Part shown: positions 45,690-57,004 of the stretch, piece by piece
Position numbering within the stretch: the first letter of the stretch is position 1
Layout of the letters: every line of letters starts with the position of its first letter
Origin: Symbiodinium kawagutii
Lineage: Eukaryota > Sar > Dinophyceae > Suessiales > Symbiodiniaceae
Length of the DNA stretch: 64,000 bases
Reading direction: 5' to 3'
Assembly: GCA_009767595.1 (NCBI GenBank)
Contig: VSDK01023923.1
Location: 178,237-242,236, forward strand
Translations under genes and position numbers: made by a program
The notes under the pieces: generated by a model
Seen by the model: the letters and a program-made list of their open reading frames with translations, nothing else
Databases searched by the model: none
What the model was told of the DNA's origin: nothing

Positions 45690-46600
45690 GGGCGATTTGG
45701 ACTGATGCCAACGCTGGTCATGCACACGTCAAAAAAAGTGATCCTACTGCAGTTTTATGTTTTGCTGGTGGGTTTTTTCATTATGGATTTATTGCTACCA
45801 ATAAATCAAATTTGATGGATTTTATCGTTTGTTTTCTTGATGATTTGCTGAGCTGGTGCTTGTTTCATTATGATTTGAATCAAATTTGATGGGTTTTATT
45901 GGGCTTTAATGTTTATCTTTCATGGTTTCTTGATCGATTTCAATGGTTTTTGCTTGGGGGTGTAGTGGTCAATGATAAGGGGTAATCACCAACATGGTTG
46001 ATAGAGATGTCTATGTCTCTCAAAGCCGGAGACCCCCAATGGTGGTTGTTCTATTAGTGAACATGATTAATCTTGGATGATTTCGGGGGTGCCCCCATAT
46101 TAAAAAACATTGTGATGTCAGGGAAAGTAAAAAGCAGTACGGTCATTTGCGCAGACACAAAAATGAAACCACCTGCGCGCTGATTCATGCCCAGTGCTGT
46201 ATGCAAAAATACGGGTGCTTCTCCATGTGCTGCAGGGTGAACTCATTTGTCCATGGCACGGACACCTGTTTCCTTATGTCCATACTTTTGCGAACAAATT
46301 CTAAATTTTCAGCTGTCACCAAAAAAGAACAAAGCACAAATGGGTTGTGTGGATCTATAACAGAACCCTGCTAGACAGTTGCTGTAACCCCCGGTCCAAC
46401 AAGCACCCGAGATCATTTCCAAGCACCCGAAAACAGGACGACCGTAATCTTATCCCTGCATTCGGCGCGCAGCACTTGGCGATACCAAGTCGAGTACATA
46501 TCGTCCACACTCGGGAAACGCACCGACGGTGGCAACGATAAACAGATCAAAGTTACACCTGTGAATTCCTTCAATCAAAACCATTGTCTGTGTATGATAT
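45690..46600. other. intron-like stretch, nothing clearly coding
   Basis: Contains a decayed half family-1 element near 46020-46110. ORFs at 46147-46541 have no motif. Confidence 0.4.
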
Positions 46601-46639
46601 TGTATGATTCTACTGCGTCAAGAAATAAGAAAACAATTC

Positions 46640-47010
46640 AAACACTTCAGATTTCAAACAGCTAGGACGAGATGCTGGCGACCAAAGTCGCCATGGCAAG
46701 TGAGCGCAGTTCCACGGATTCCAACAGTACCAGCCTTGCATCGAGCAACACATCTACAACTGCAAGTCCCTTGGCTGCAGGACACGCAAATCATTTTGTA
46801 TGAAAAACCTCGCAGCCGGCGTCCATGATCGCTCTTCTGATATCGTGCACGTAGCTTTCGTCCAGCAACACTGTCAGCAATCCATGCCGAAACTTTCTCA
46901 AAAAAACTTTGCTGGACAACTTCTTCTCGACCTCAGACTGGTGCAAAAACCGCAGCTATCCGCAGCTCAGAAGCTTCAGAGCTGAGGCTTCAGCAAAACA
47001 TGCGCAAGCC
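46640..47010 (-). pseudogene. unassigned ORF remnant with in-frame stops
   Basis: One minus frame, broken by a TAG and a TGA, runs L-R-F-L-H-Q-S-E-V-E-K-K-L-S-S-K-V-F-L, R-H-G-L-L-T-V-L-L-D-E-S-Y-V-H-D-I-R-R-A, then A-K-G-L-A-V-V-D-V-L-L-D-A-R-L-V-L-L. The frame is the same on both sides of the TGA, so it is a disabled gene rather than two exons (the implied intron would be 34 bases). Leu/Val-rich, helical. Family unknown. It lies in the e13-e14 intron. Confidence 0.5.
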
Positions 47011-47011
47011 A

Positions 47012-48430
47012 TTCATAATTCTCATGGGTCTGTAGGCTGACTTAATTACATAGGAGGCATGTCAAATGTCATGCACCCAGTTCATTACACTGATTATTTA
47101 CACAGACTGGTGAAGCTGGGATGCATCTATCATCACCAACAGTCCATCCTACTTGTTCTGCGCAAAATACCTACCTACGTCGCACAAGCGACAGCAAGTT
47201 GTCGTGTGCACAGCCGCGACCCATATATTCCAAGGTAAGGTGTCTATGTGTGGCGTGTATTTGATGGCGCGTCTCAATGCCAGAATGCAATTCGTCAACC
47301 AAGCATTTGTTAAGAATTACCAGGGAAAATCGTGTGAAACCACCAAACACATGTGAAAGATGTAAAGTATGTGTATGCATGTGTGTGTGATCTATGTACA
47401 TGTATATGTATATGTGCAAATAGTTTTTTCTTCGTTGGTATTCATGGTCATGTAAAATAAGATGTATTTGGATCCAGTATCTGTTTATACAATCTATGCA
47501 TTCGAACATGCATATCCATGATACATATACATGGATTTGCACATGTCTATGTAAAGCGTCTCTAGCTTTGTAACACATGGAATGTATGCAAACACATGCC
47601 TCACGGTGGTGCAGGGGAATGAACTAGGACATCCATGCTCTCATTGCCTCATGTTGAAGGAGTGGAGCTGGAATCCCTGCAACTAGATATTATACCCTCT
47701 AATAAAGTAACCTGGAAATGGAAAATCCACCAATGCTAGATGGTTGACCTATGAAACACTGGTGGTTTTTGACTTCTAGGTTTGGCCCTGCCAAAGGAAT
47801 GTGTTGCTTGTGCTGTCTGCTTCGAGCCTACAACACCCTTGATAATCTACCACGCACAATCTATGAATCGCGTCTACCGGTGGATATAACAAAGGTTTCT
47901 GAATGTTTTGAAATAATTCGATTCTATCCTTGCTTATCTTTCTCCCTCTCCCATTTTCATCCATTTTCTATGATTCTCTCTGCCCCTCTCGCTCTCCTTT
48001 TACTCAGTGGGTATCTGTCAAGAAATGGGGCGAGGGCGGCGCCTGCGGACCCAACAAAATGGTTTTGAGTGCACCTGCATTGACCTGCAAAAGTGATTAT
48101 TGGGCAATCGATCCTCACCTGCCCTTTGCTTGACTGGTTTGGCCCGGCATATTTATCAACACACCCTTTAGTGTGGGCACATGCCTTTCAAACTTTGCTT
48201 CTTCACCGCCTTCATTGAGCGCATTCCCGTGGCTTGTTGAACTGCTCTCCGTCCATCTACTGGACGCTGTGCATTTTCCATCACAAACAGCTGCGTATGG
48301 CTCCTTCTAGCATCATATGCAGCCGATCCACATGACACAACTACTGCTGTTGTTTTGTCGTTGTTGGTGCTGTTGTTGTCGTTGTTATCTCATTGGTGGT
48401 TCTAGCCCAGCCAAATAATACAGTATCAGT
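47012..48430. other. intron-like stretch with unassigned ORFs
   Basis: A tgtatatgtatatg patch at 47390-47420. The 105-residue plus ORF at 47751 lacks motifs and exon-type splice sites. No gene supported. Confidence 0.4.
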
Positions 48431-48434
48431 CAGC

Positions 48435-48560
48435 TGGCAGTGGGTCGGTTCACCCTTAGTCCCCCTGATTCCCCTATCATGAACCGGCTTGTCTTCCCCA
48501 TGAAATTGTTGGTGAACTGCGCCCCCATGATTGGGTTGGTTAAGTGCTTGACCCATAGCC
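48435..48560. mobile_element. family-2 TIR element
   Basis: From ggcagtgggtcggttcaccc to gtgcttgacccatagcc. Confidence 0.75.
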
Positions 48561-48755
48561 AAATAGTTGGTATAGTTGGTATGTATCCCCTAAAATTGTT
48601 AATTGTAATCCCCTATTGTCAAAGCATTCACCAGCTATTAATCATTCGCCAACTGGGCCATCCCCTGGTAGACCAACCAGCTGTCCTTCTCGTTGCTGTG
48701 CTCGTTGCTGGCTGCTGCTCGCTTGTCCCAGCCACCAAGGAGCCACCCAGCGCAC

Positions 48756-48816
48756 CTGAAATCCCCAGCACGTCGTGCGACGCGGGAGGGAACTCGCCCA
48801 CCAGCCGACGACCAGC
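48756..48816 (-). CDS. exon e13 of the minus-strand gene
   Basis: Strong acceptor (gcgagttctgcag|G), phase 0, 61 bases, donor TTTCAG|GTGCGC. Reads A-G-R-R-L-V-G-E-F-P-P-A-S-H-D-V-L-G-I-S. One trailing base joins e14 to make Gly. The phase-0 start fits e12. A plus ORF with a hydrophobic run (L-L-V-A-V-L-V-A-G-C-C-S-L-V) overlaps and is a weaker competitor. Confidence 0.6.
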
Positions 48817-48867
48817 CTGCAGAACTCGCGTTGCCGTGATCAAGATCACTAGTATCAGCAGTATATC

Positions 48868-48884
48868 ATGATCATCATCATTAT

Positions 48885-48945
<61 letters not shown>
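48868..48945. repeat. (ATC)n microsatellite
   Basis: About 22 atc units with small interruptions. Confidence 0.95.
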
Positions 48946-48946
<1 letters not shown>

Positions 48947-49810
48947 GCAAGATGATCCACTGCCAGGCATTTTAAGCAGGATCACCAAATCGTCAAGCAT
49001 CATGAGCCATCATTTTATCCAGGATTTTTGTCATTTTAACCTGCAGGATGAACCACAAATAGAACTACCAGATCAACTACCACATTTGGTTGAAAACAAA
49101 TGCCACTACCATATGTGGCTGGTATATCCCCTATCATTGCTGTTTTTTGTGTAATCTCCTACTATCATGTATTAACCATTGGTTGGTCGTTTAACTGCTT
49201 GACCCATATCCACAGTATAACTACACATTATTAACCAAAATTATGTCCTATCATTAACCATCACTAACCATCACTAACCATCATTTACCAACCAGTATCA
49301 AACATCTTGGTTAGTATTAACCATCATTAACCATCCCCAAGAATCATTCACCATCTGTGACACCATCTTGTTAACCATCAGAAGACCAAACCGAGTTATT
49401 ATCAACCTATTATCAACCTATCATTAACCATGATAACCGTGGTTGTTATCTCCTATGGTTAACAAGCCATTAGCCATTGTTTGATATCAACCATCAGATT
49501 ACATATAACTTCCATGTCAACCATTCTCAACCATCTTGGTTAGTGCTTGACAATCATGAACCATCACTAATCACCATTATTAACCACATATAACCTCCTA
49601 TTAAATTATTAACCAGTAACCATTGGGTGGTTAGCCATATGGCTATGGGTCAATATTAACCATCAATAATGGCTTATAATGACCAACCAAATCAAAAGGT
49701 AAACAGCCTGGTTAATGATAGGGGAACCAGGGGAACTAAGGGTTTTGACCCACTGCCATATTATGAGGATGACTGATTGGTTGATTAACCCTTGGTTGGT
49801 TGGCCATAAG
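48946..49810. other. intron-like stretch with accatcattaacc words
   Basis: Degenerate 9-12-base words (accatcattaacc, accatcactaacc) lead into the 84-base array. A family-2 copy in inverse orientation is at 49639-49759. Confidence 0.6.
49639..49759. mobile_element. family-2 TIR element, inverse orientation
   Basis: From ggctatgggtcaatattaac to aagggttttgacccactgcc. The interior (gataggggaaccagggg) is the complement of the 45071 copy. Confidence 0.7.
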
Positions 49811-50795
49811 CTGTAACTACCATTGGTGAATGATTAACCTTATCATTAACCATTAACCCTTATCATAACCCTTGGTTTAACCATTCACCCTTGGTTGTAA
49901 CTACCATTGGTGAATTATTAACCTTATCATTAACCATTAACCCTTATCATAACCCTTGGTTTAACCATTCACCCTTGGTTGTAACTACCATTGGTGAATG
50001 ATTAACCTTATCATTAACCATTAACCCTTATCATAACCCTTGGTTTAACCATTCACCCTTGGTTGTAACTACCATTGGTGAATGATTAACCTTATCATTA
50101 ACCATTAACCCTTATCATAACCCTTGGTTTAACCATTCACCCTTGGTTGTAACTACCATTGGTGAATGATTAACCTTATCATTAACCATTAACCCTTATC
50201 ATAACCCTTGGTTTAACCATTCACCCTTGGTTGTAACTACCATTGGTGAATGATTAACCTTATCATTAACCATTAACCCTTATCATAACCCTTGGTTTAA
50301 CCATTCACCCTTGGTTGTAACTACCATTGGTGAATGATTAACCTTATCATTAACCATTAACCCTTATCATAACCCTTGGTTTAACCATTCACCCTTGGTT
50401 GTAACTACCATTGGTGAATGATTAACCTTATCATTAACCATTAACCCTTATCATAACCCTTGGTTTAACCATTCACCCTTGGTTGTAACTACCATTGGTG
50501 AATGATTAACCTTATCATTAACCATTAACCCTTATCATAACCCTTGGTTTAACCATTCACCCTTGGTTGTAACTACCATTGGTGAATGATTAACCTTATC
50601 ATTAACCATTAACCCTTATCATAACCCTTGGTTTAACCATTCACCCTTGGTTGTAACTACCATTGGTGAATTATTAACCTTATCATTAACCACTAACCCT
50701 TGGTTGTAACCCTTATCATGACCCTTGGTTTAACCATTCACCCTTGGTTGTAACTACCATTGGTGAATGATTAACCTTATCATTAACCATTAACC
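49811..50795. repeat. 84-base tandem repeat array, about 11.7 copies
   Basis: The unit begins accttatcattaaccatta and ends ttggtgaatgatta. Unit starts fall at 49837, 49921, 50005, 50089 and so on every 84 bases, with near-perfect identity in the middle copies and variants at both ends. Within the unit, sub-words accattaaccctt, atcataaccctt and accattcaccctt suggest growth from a shorter ancestor. It is in the e12-e13 intron, with no open frame. Confidence 0.95.
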
Positions 50796-50905
50796 ACAAA
50801 TGGTAGTAATAATTCACCAATGGTAGCCTTATTATAATAACCTTGGTAGTAATTAACCTTATTATTAACCATGGGTGAATTATTAACCATTAAGCATTAA
50901 CCTTG

Positions 50906-50948
50906 GTTGGTTGATTGGTTGGTTGGTTGGTTGGTTGGTCGGTTGGTT
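50906..50948. repeat. (GGTT)n microsatellite
   Basis: ggttggttgattggttggttggttgg tract just upstream, in plus coordinates, of e12. Confidence 0.9.
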
Positions 50949-51024
50949 ACGTCATATTGTTCACCATCAACCACCGGTTGGTTAGCCATATCAACCATCC
51001 TGTAGCTACCCCAGATCTACCCAC

Positions 51025-51098
51025 CATCGCCTCGATCCACGAAGCCGCACGGCTTCGGCTGCTGGGTCGCTCGATGACGGCCTTGGAGCCCGCGCGAC
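51025..51098 (-). CDS. exon e12 of the minus-strand gene
   Basis: Acceptor ccacaacgacgcgactgcgcag|G, 74 bases, donor GCGATG|GTGGGT. The frame with two leading bases reads R-A-G-S-K-A-V-I-E-R-P-S-S-R-S-R-A-A-S-W, then I-E-A-M, with 20 of 24 third positions G or C. This joins e13 in phase. It needs a phase-1 predecessor, whereas e11 ends in phase 0. Frame 0 (V-A-R-A-P-R-P-S-S-S-D-P-A-A-E-A) would fit e11 and force other frames in e13-e14. Confidence 0.55.
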
Positions 51099-51189
51099 CT
51101 GCGCAGTCGCGTCGTTGTGGCGTTGGGGTGAACGGAGGGGGTCCGACTCACCAAGGTGAACCAGCAATGAATGAACTACCAGTGGTTCA

Positions 51190-52013
51190 CCATGGTTACT
51201 ATGATAGTTGATTGTGATATTGATTATGAACCTGACATGATATTATGTGGGAACCAGCAATTGAATGAAGTGAGTTCAAATTGTAGAATGACAGTTAGTT
51301 CATAATCAACTAAACCAGTGTTCATACTGCATTCGATGATAGTTGAACCAGCAATTGAATGAACTAGTAGTGGGTAAGCCTGGTTATTATGATAGTTGAT
51401 TGTGATAGGTGATTCTGAATGACCGCCAGCAATGAATCAGCTGGTTCAGGAATGACTGAACTAACAGTGGTTCACCATGGTTCATCGTGTGTTCGATGAT
51501 AGTTGATTGTTACGATACCAAATGCATGACATGAGTATAATAAACACTCTTGTAATAACATAATGCAATGACACAAACTGCTTATCTGCATCAATGGAAG
51601 ATCCATATTAATCCATATTATATCACCGCCCTATGCCCCCAATGGCTGGTGATTCACCTATTTCAAGGTGGTTTATGAACAGCTGGATCTCCAGCTTATC
51701 ATGGCGGTTGGCAGATTCCAATTAAAACGCAATCGTCATAGTTGATTAGCAGGGTCATCGTCAATCATCAGGACCCAGGCTGAATTATTTTGATTGACCA
51801 CTAACCATTGTTTATGAGATGCACATCGTTTCAACAAAAAATAACCACTTTAAGCGTCGGTCATTGTGGTTCATTGCTGCTTGCAGAGTGATATAAGTTG
51901 CTTGATAAGCCAATTGACTAAAGTTATGTACGTATATAGTATGTATATATAAATCTGAAAACATCGATAAATAATCATAAATATAGATGTAAACATATCT
52001 ATCTACTACTTAC
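51190..52013. other. intron-like stretch, nothing coding seen
   Basis: Two related blocks (gaaccagcaattgaatgaa at 51250 and 51345) and a short (ta)n patch near 51930-51960. Confidence 0.5.
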
Positions 52014-52135
52014 CCTAGCTATATTCAGCAGCACCTCGCAGCTGAGGGCACCACAGCCCACCTGTAGCACCAGGGCACCTGCCGTGGCCGCATGCGCCCA
52101 CCTGGGAGGCCAGTGGATGCAGTGCCTGTCGCCGC
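52014..52135 (-). CDS. exon e11 of the minus-strand gene
   Basis: AG|G acceptor (acgcacctctcag|G) with two leading bases; donor GCTAGG|GTAAGT is perfect consensus. 122 bases read G-D-R-H-C-I-H-W-P-P-R-W-A-H-A-A, then A-L-V-L-Q-V-G-C-G-A-L-S-C-E-V-L-L-N-I-A. The second half is hydrophobic and could be a membrane or buried helix with Cys pairs. The start joins e10 to make Gly. It ends in phase 0, which does not fit the preferred frame of e12. Confidence 0.7.
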
Positions 52136-52278
52136 CTGAGAGGTGCGTTGCTTCGCTACTGATGGGTACCAATGACTGGTTGGTGGTTTCAACCAACCTT
52201 TTTAGTGGGTAATTGTGGCTAATTAATTAATAGTGGTTAATATAATGATCAATTATAATGGCTAACAATGATCATAAT

Positions 52279-52381
52279 CTGGTTGGTGGTTGAACTACCC
52301 CTATGACACATATTAGTCAACCAACCATTTGTTAATCATTACGTTTGGGAAAATTGAAAAATGTTTGAAACCACCAACCAG
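52279..52381. mobile_element. family-3 TIR element, best copy
   Basis: From ctggttggtggttgaactac to aatgtttgaaaccaccaacc. About 17 bases of near-perfect inverted ends around a core with ttagtcaaccaaccatttg. Non-coding, 103 bases. Confidence 0.85.
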
Positions 52382-54448
52382 TGATGGTTACCGATGATGT
52401 CATGATGGCTCCCAAAATGATGGTTCCCAATGATCAACTTGACGATGGCTACCAAACAAGTAGATGGTTCCCAATGATGGATACCGATGATTGTTACCGG
52501 TGATGGATACCGATGATGGTTATCGATGATGCTTACTGATGATAACATAGATGGTGTCACCACAATGATGGATAATGAATGAATGAATCTACCGCTATGA
52601 TGCTGGATAATGGATTATGAATTAATCAATCAACCAACCAATCAATTAGGATCAAACCATACTTCACTCTCGTAAACTAACCTCCAAGCGGAAAATCCCC
52701 AATCTGGTTCACCTGGAGAAAATGGTGATTTTGAACTTCCAAGCCAGTTTACCCGGTAATGATGATGGCTTCATACAATGTGGGTTAATGAATATCATCC
52801 GTAATAATACGTGATGATCAATTAAAATTCTAATTGATTCGTTCATGGCTAGTGACTAGTGATGATTGATCATGGCTAATGACTAGTGATACTTGCATAC
52901 TGAATGGTCCAAAACCACCATACACCTGGACCTAGTGATCAAAAATTGAAGGTGAGACACAAGTGGGCGGCTTCTCAACATAGGGAACTCTTGAAATGAT
53001 TGGTTTGTTGCTGGAAACTGTTATTATTGGATGATTTGGGGGGGTCTCCTATTTTGAGAAACCTCCAAATGGAGTCAACTACTAAACAACTTATGATGGT
53101 GACCGAAGTACTGCATGGTGCTGGTAGTCATTTACCGAAACAACTGAGAAGGTATATGTTAGGGAAAATCTCCGCCATATCAATGGAGTGGGCAATGATG
53201 GATAATGGAAATGGTTATCAGTTGTAAGTGATGATTCATGGTGGTCAATGACTATTTGTTTAAATGATTCATAATTGGTGATATTTGGTGATGATTACTG
53301 ATGATTACTGATGATCAAACACATTTGATAGTGATTAGCAAAATGGCGCTTAATCATAATAAGTAGTTGTTAATGACATGGTGGAAAACAGCATATACAC
53401 ATCAATAAGGAATGTTGAGGAACAGGTAAATACTGGTCCATTCAAAATTACGAGATAGCCATGATTGCCGCGGCTGCACCAAACATTTTTGTTGCTGTCG
53501 GTGTTTCTTTCATGTTGCAGCCGCTGCAGTTGCTACAGCGGTTGTTGATCTCGTTGCGGCTTTTGTTTAAATTCTTTCTGCTGTTGCTGTCCTTGAACTA
53601 TCATCACCCATCACTTAACCATCATGAACCATCATTTCAACACTATTTCACCATTAACAATAATGTATATATAAGTATCCGTAGCTATCATTGACTACCA
53701 ATGATCACTATCATCTATCCAAAAGAAAGCAAGTACGAGTTCGCCCAGCACACATACCTGATCAAATGGATCATGAACACCAGTCATATTATGAGAGTCA
53801 GCACACCAAGACGGTCAAACAAACCGCCTAGAATTTGGGTAGGCACTTGGGTGTTCACCGAGGGTGCAGGAAACGAACCGCAACCACTTGTATACTCCTT
53901 CCGCAAGGCAAAATGCACAACAACCACGGTTAGAACACGAACAACAACACCGAAAACCACAATCAACCGTTGCAAATCCATTGCAATCACCTTCTCACAA
54001 ATCATCACTACGCGCAATGGTCAACCGTGATCAACCATGCCTGTATAGCAAATAGCCATGAGTTAAAAATTAATCAAGCATAATATAACCAAATTAACCA
54101 GCAACTAAGCATCAAGTAAGCATCCCTCAAGCATGATAAACTACAAACTGATCACAAAAGCATTCATTAGTCAACCATTAAAGGATCAGTTAACTAACCA
54201 TCGAGATCCACAAACTGAGCATGACGTCACCATTAAGTAATCATTGAGATCCATTAACAAACCATTTTTTTAATTAAGAAGAACTGTTCGTGACCATTCA
54301 GATCTGTCAACCAACCATTTGGATGCACTCTACGTGACCATTCAAATCCGCTAACAAACCATCAAGTCACCATTAAGCATCCCTGAAAAGATCCATTTGT
54401 TAACCATTAAGAAACCATTTAGTAACCATTGCCCGACCATTAAGTTAC
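52382..54448. other. intron-like stretch with one family-1 element
   Basis: Degenerate gatggttaccgatgatgg words at 52380-52560. Opposed ORFs of 77-109 residues at 53701-54030 lack GC3 bias, motifs and splice flanks. Confidence 0.45.
52965..53066. mobile_element. family-1 TIR element
   Basis: From gggcggcttctcaacatagg to tctcctattttgagaaacctcc. Core ttattattggatgatttgggg. Confidence 0.8.
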
Positions 54449-54515
54449 CATGCTCATCGGCTCGCCGAGCTTCCCCTGGGGAGTTGCTGGTGGCACCCGT
54501 GGCGGTCTCTTCGAC
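54449..54515 (-). CDS. exon e10 of the minus-strand gene
   Basis: Superb acceptor (gccgttccacaccgtggttgccgccag|G), phase 0, 67 bases, donor CATG|GTAACT. Reads V-E-E-T-A-T-G-A-T-S-N-S-P-G-E-A-R-R-A-D, then E-H: polar, linker-like. Start fits e9 and the one trailing base fits e11. A plus frame (L-I-G-S-P-S-F-P-W-G-V-A-G-G-T-R-G-G-L-F) is open and codon-biased; continuity favours minus. Confidence 0.6.
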
Positions 54516-56181
54516 CTGGCGGCAACCACGGTGTGGAACGGCGCGGAACGGAACGGCTGTCCAGTGAATGGCTGCTAGTGGTACCTACCGAGCGTCTTAT
54601 AACCATTATGGATTAACCAAATTTAGGAAGTATTAGTAGGTATTAATAACAAGTTAATAGTTATTAGTAGGTATTAACCATTATTAAGTGGTAGTGGTAC
54701 TTACCAACCGTCCAAGATAAACCAACTATACCAACGGTCGACAAGTATGTGTTAAACCTACCAACCGTCTTATGAAAAGAGTTGTTCGATGACCATATAA
54801 GACCATTATGGATATCATTATCCAAATAAAAAAAGTATTTTCGGATTACCATCGTGAATGACCAAGACGTCTTAGTTATGGTATTAACCATTGTGGATGA
54901 CCATTATGGATATCATTGTGGATGATCATTATCACCAATGTTGTGAACCAGTATTGACGTGCCGGTATAATACCTTATAAAAAAGGTTATTGGAATAATA
55001 CTTTTCAATAAGGGTGTGTTTAATAATGTATTGTAAAGTACCACTAATAATAAGTGAATTATTGCCAATAACTAGTGGAAGTTAAAGTTATAGGTGCCAT
55101 TAATGATTTATAATGGTCAACAATCATTCACAATAAAAAATGTTATTGAAAAAACTTGGTATCTAAAGATAAAACATGTTCTTATTAGGCAAACCAACTA
55201 ATTATAGGGGTACACAATTTTTGGACAACGCCATTTGTAACATTTCCTAGGTCATCCGTTTACCATTCATTTTGCATCATTTACCATTGAATCCTTGAAA
55301 TGGTGGATATCCCTGAAGACTTTGGCAACGAAAAGGTATTCATATAGGTCCATCACCTACTCTTCAAGACAATTTATCAACAGTGCACTTTCCCAAGTAA
55401 TTCATTTACATCGGGTTTTGTCCAGTTTACTGGTGGTACCTACTCAACATCCAATACAGTACTGGGAGTTCTTAGTAGGCAAACCAACCAACTACCAAAG
55501 TACACCAATTTTGGACAAACCCACTTGGATGTGTCCATAAATTGTGGTACCGCTTAAATGGGTCATTTAGAAAGGGGAAGCCACCAATAAGAAAGGATTC
55601 AATATGGGTACACCATTTTTGGACCAATCGGCTTCTTTGATTACAACTCCCTTCGCTTGAACCAGCACCTTTTCAATCTAAGGTGCAGATCAAAGTCCAC
55701 GTGGCTGCTCATCCCAACCACCAACCAACAAACCCACCCAATCAACCTGTCAACCAATTCTAGTTGGTGTATCGTTGTTTCTCCAACTATGGCTAGTGTG
55801 GAAATGATTGTAGGCAACTGGACGTTGTTCCCGGAGAAATGCACGCGGTTGGCCGGCTGTCACCTCACTCCGACTCTTTCAGCTTTTTCAGTGCTTCTTT
55901 GCCTTCTGCGCGTCGTCTCATTTTCCGTGCTCTTTCTCTTTTGTTCTTCGCCACACGCAACCTTTCCAACTTTGCATTTTTCTCTCCTGTGGTACGCAAC
56001 TGGCTAGGCACACATCCTGTTGGGCACGCACCTGTCACCTCTGTGGGATCAACCAATCATCCACTCATAGCTTCTTCAACCAACTACGAGTATGATCAAC
56101 GGTCATCATGGAAACCCACCGCCACCACGGCCACCCACCCGCCTCCAAGGGATCTCGCGCCAAGGCGCTTCCCCAACTCAC
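54516..56181. other. intron-like stretch, nothing clearly coding
   Basis: AT-rich ccattaagtaaccatt words at 54050-54450 continue to about 55200. A paired word ggtacaccatttttggac recurs around 55205, 55500 and 55605. Plus ORFs at 55657-56333 are partly antisense to e9. Confidence 0.45.
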
Positions 56182-56249
56182 CGCGGCCCGCCGCGACGCC
56201 GCGCTGCCGCTGGGCACGTGCAGGGCCACGTGGTGAAGCTCCAAGGACC
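56182..56249 (-). CDS. exon e9 of the minus-strand gene
   Basis: AG|G acceptor (agatcgctcgccag|G), two leading bases, 68 bases, perfect donor GCCGCG|GTGAGT. Reads S-L-E-L-H-H-V-A-L-H-V-P-S-G-S-A-A-S-R-R, then A-A; all 22 third positions are G/C except one. Start joins e8 to make Gly and end joins e10 in phase 0. In-frame sequence extends upstream to other AGs, so the 5' boundary could be earlier. Confidence 0.65.
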
Positions 56250-56465
56250 CTGGCGAGCGATCTGCTGGTGGCCACTGGTGGTGGCTTTGCCGTGGGAATT
56301 GGTGCTGCAGGCTACTCTGGTTGGTGGTTTTAGCCATAGAAAATCCCATGGTCTCCTGGTATGACTGACTTGGTTGATGACGGCACATGATGATGAATGA
56401 TGGCTAATACTAAGTTGTAGGTTGTCTTCAACACTACTTGATTCTCATTCAGCACCAGTCTATAA

Positions 56466-56561
56466 CTGGTTGGTGGTTGAACCACCCCTCTGAAAAATCT
56501 TCGTGAAGCAACCAAGCATTGTTTAATACTTGAGAACAGAAACATGTTTACCAGCAACCAG
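56466..56561. mobile_element. family-3 TIR element
   Basis: From ctggttggtggttgaaccac to gtttaccagcaaccagc. The right end is partly decayed. Confidence 0.65.
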
Positions 56562-57004
56562 CTTTTGGTTGGTTATTTCCCATAGTTCACCGCTATTCAA
56601 CATAGCTGACCATAGAAAATCCCATGGTTTCCCGTTATAGAACCACAAACCAGCTATGCCCTTTGATGAACCAAAGATGCCGTCTTTGCCCGTCCGCTTG
56701 TCTGCGCGCGTCGGCAACCGGAATGTGAAACTAATGAACAACCGACCACCCCAAGAGAGCAGTGTTCATGTTGGTGGTGATGATTGAGATTGTTGATGTT
56801 TATGTTGTTTTTTGGGATTGTTGAGTTGTGCTTAGTTGATGGTGAAAGATGCTGACTGACACCACTTAAAAATAGGCTAATACTGGAACTCAAAGTCATA
56901 GTGTGAGCCACTGTGAACCAGCCTCACCAAAAACAAACAAGTCCAGTTGTAAGTGTTGATTAATGGTTCAGATTTGGATGGCCGAAACAAGACAACCAAA
57001 ATTC

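Noticed and set aside
46680..46935. Two exons separated by a 34-base intron
   Set aside because: The reading frame is identical on both sides of the TGA and removal of 34 bases would destroy it; a stop-interrupted ORF is simpler.
49811..50795. CRISPR-like regular array
   Set aside because: It is a plain 84-base head-to-tail tandem repeat with no unique spacers, in eukaryotic intron-like sequence.
53701..54030. 109-residue plus and 77-residue minus ORFs
   Set aside because: No GC3 bias, motif or splice flanks; likely chance in AT-rich sequence.
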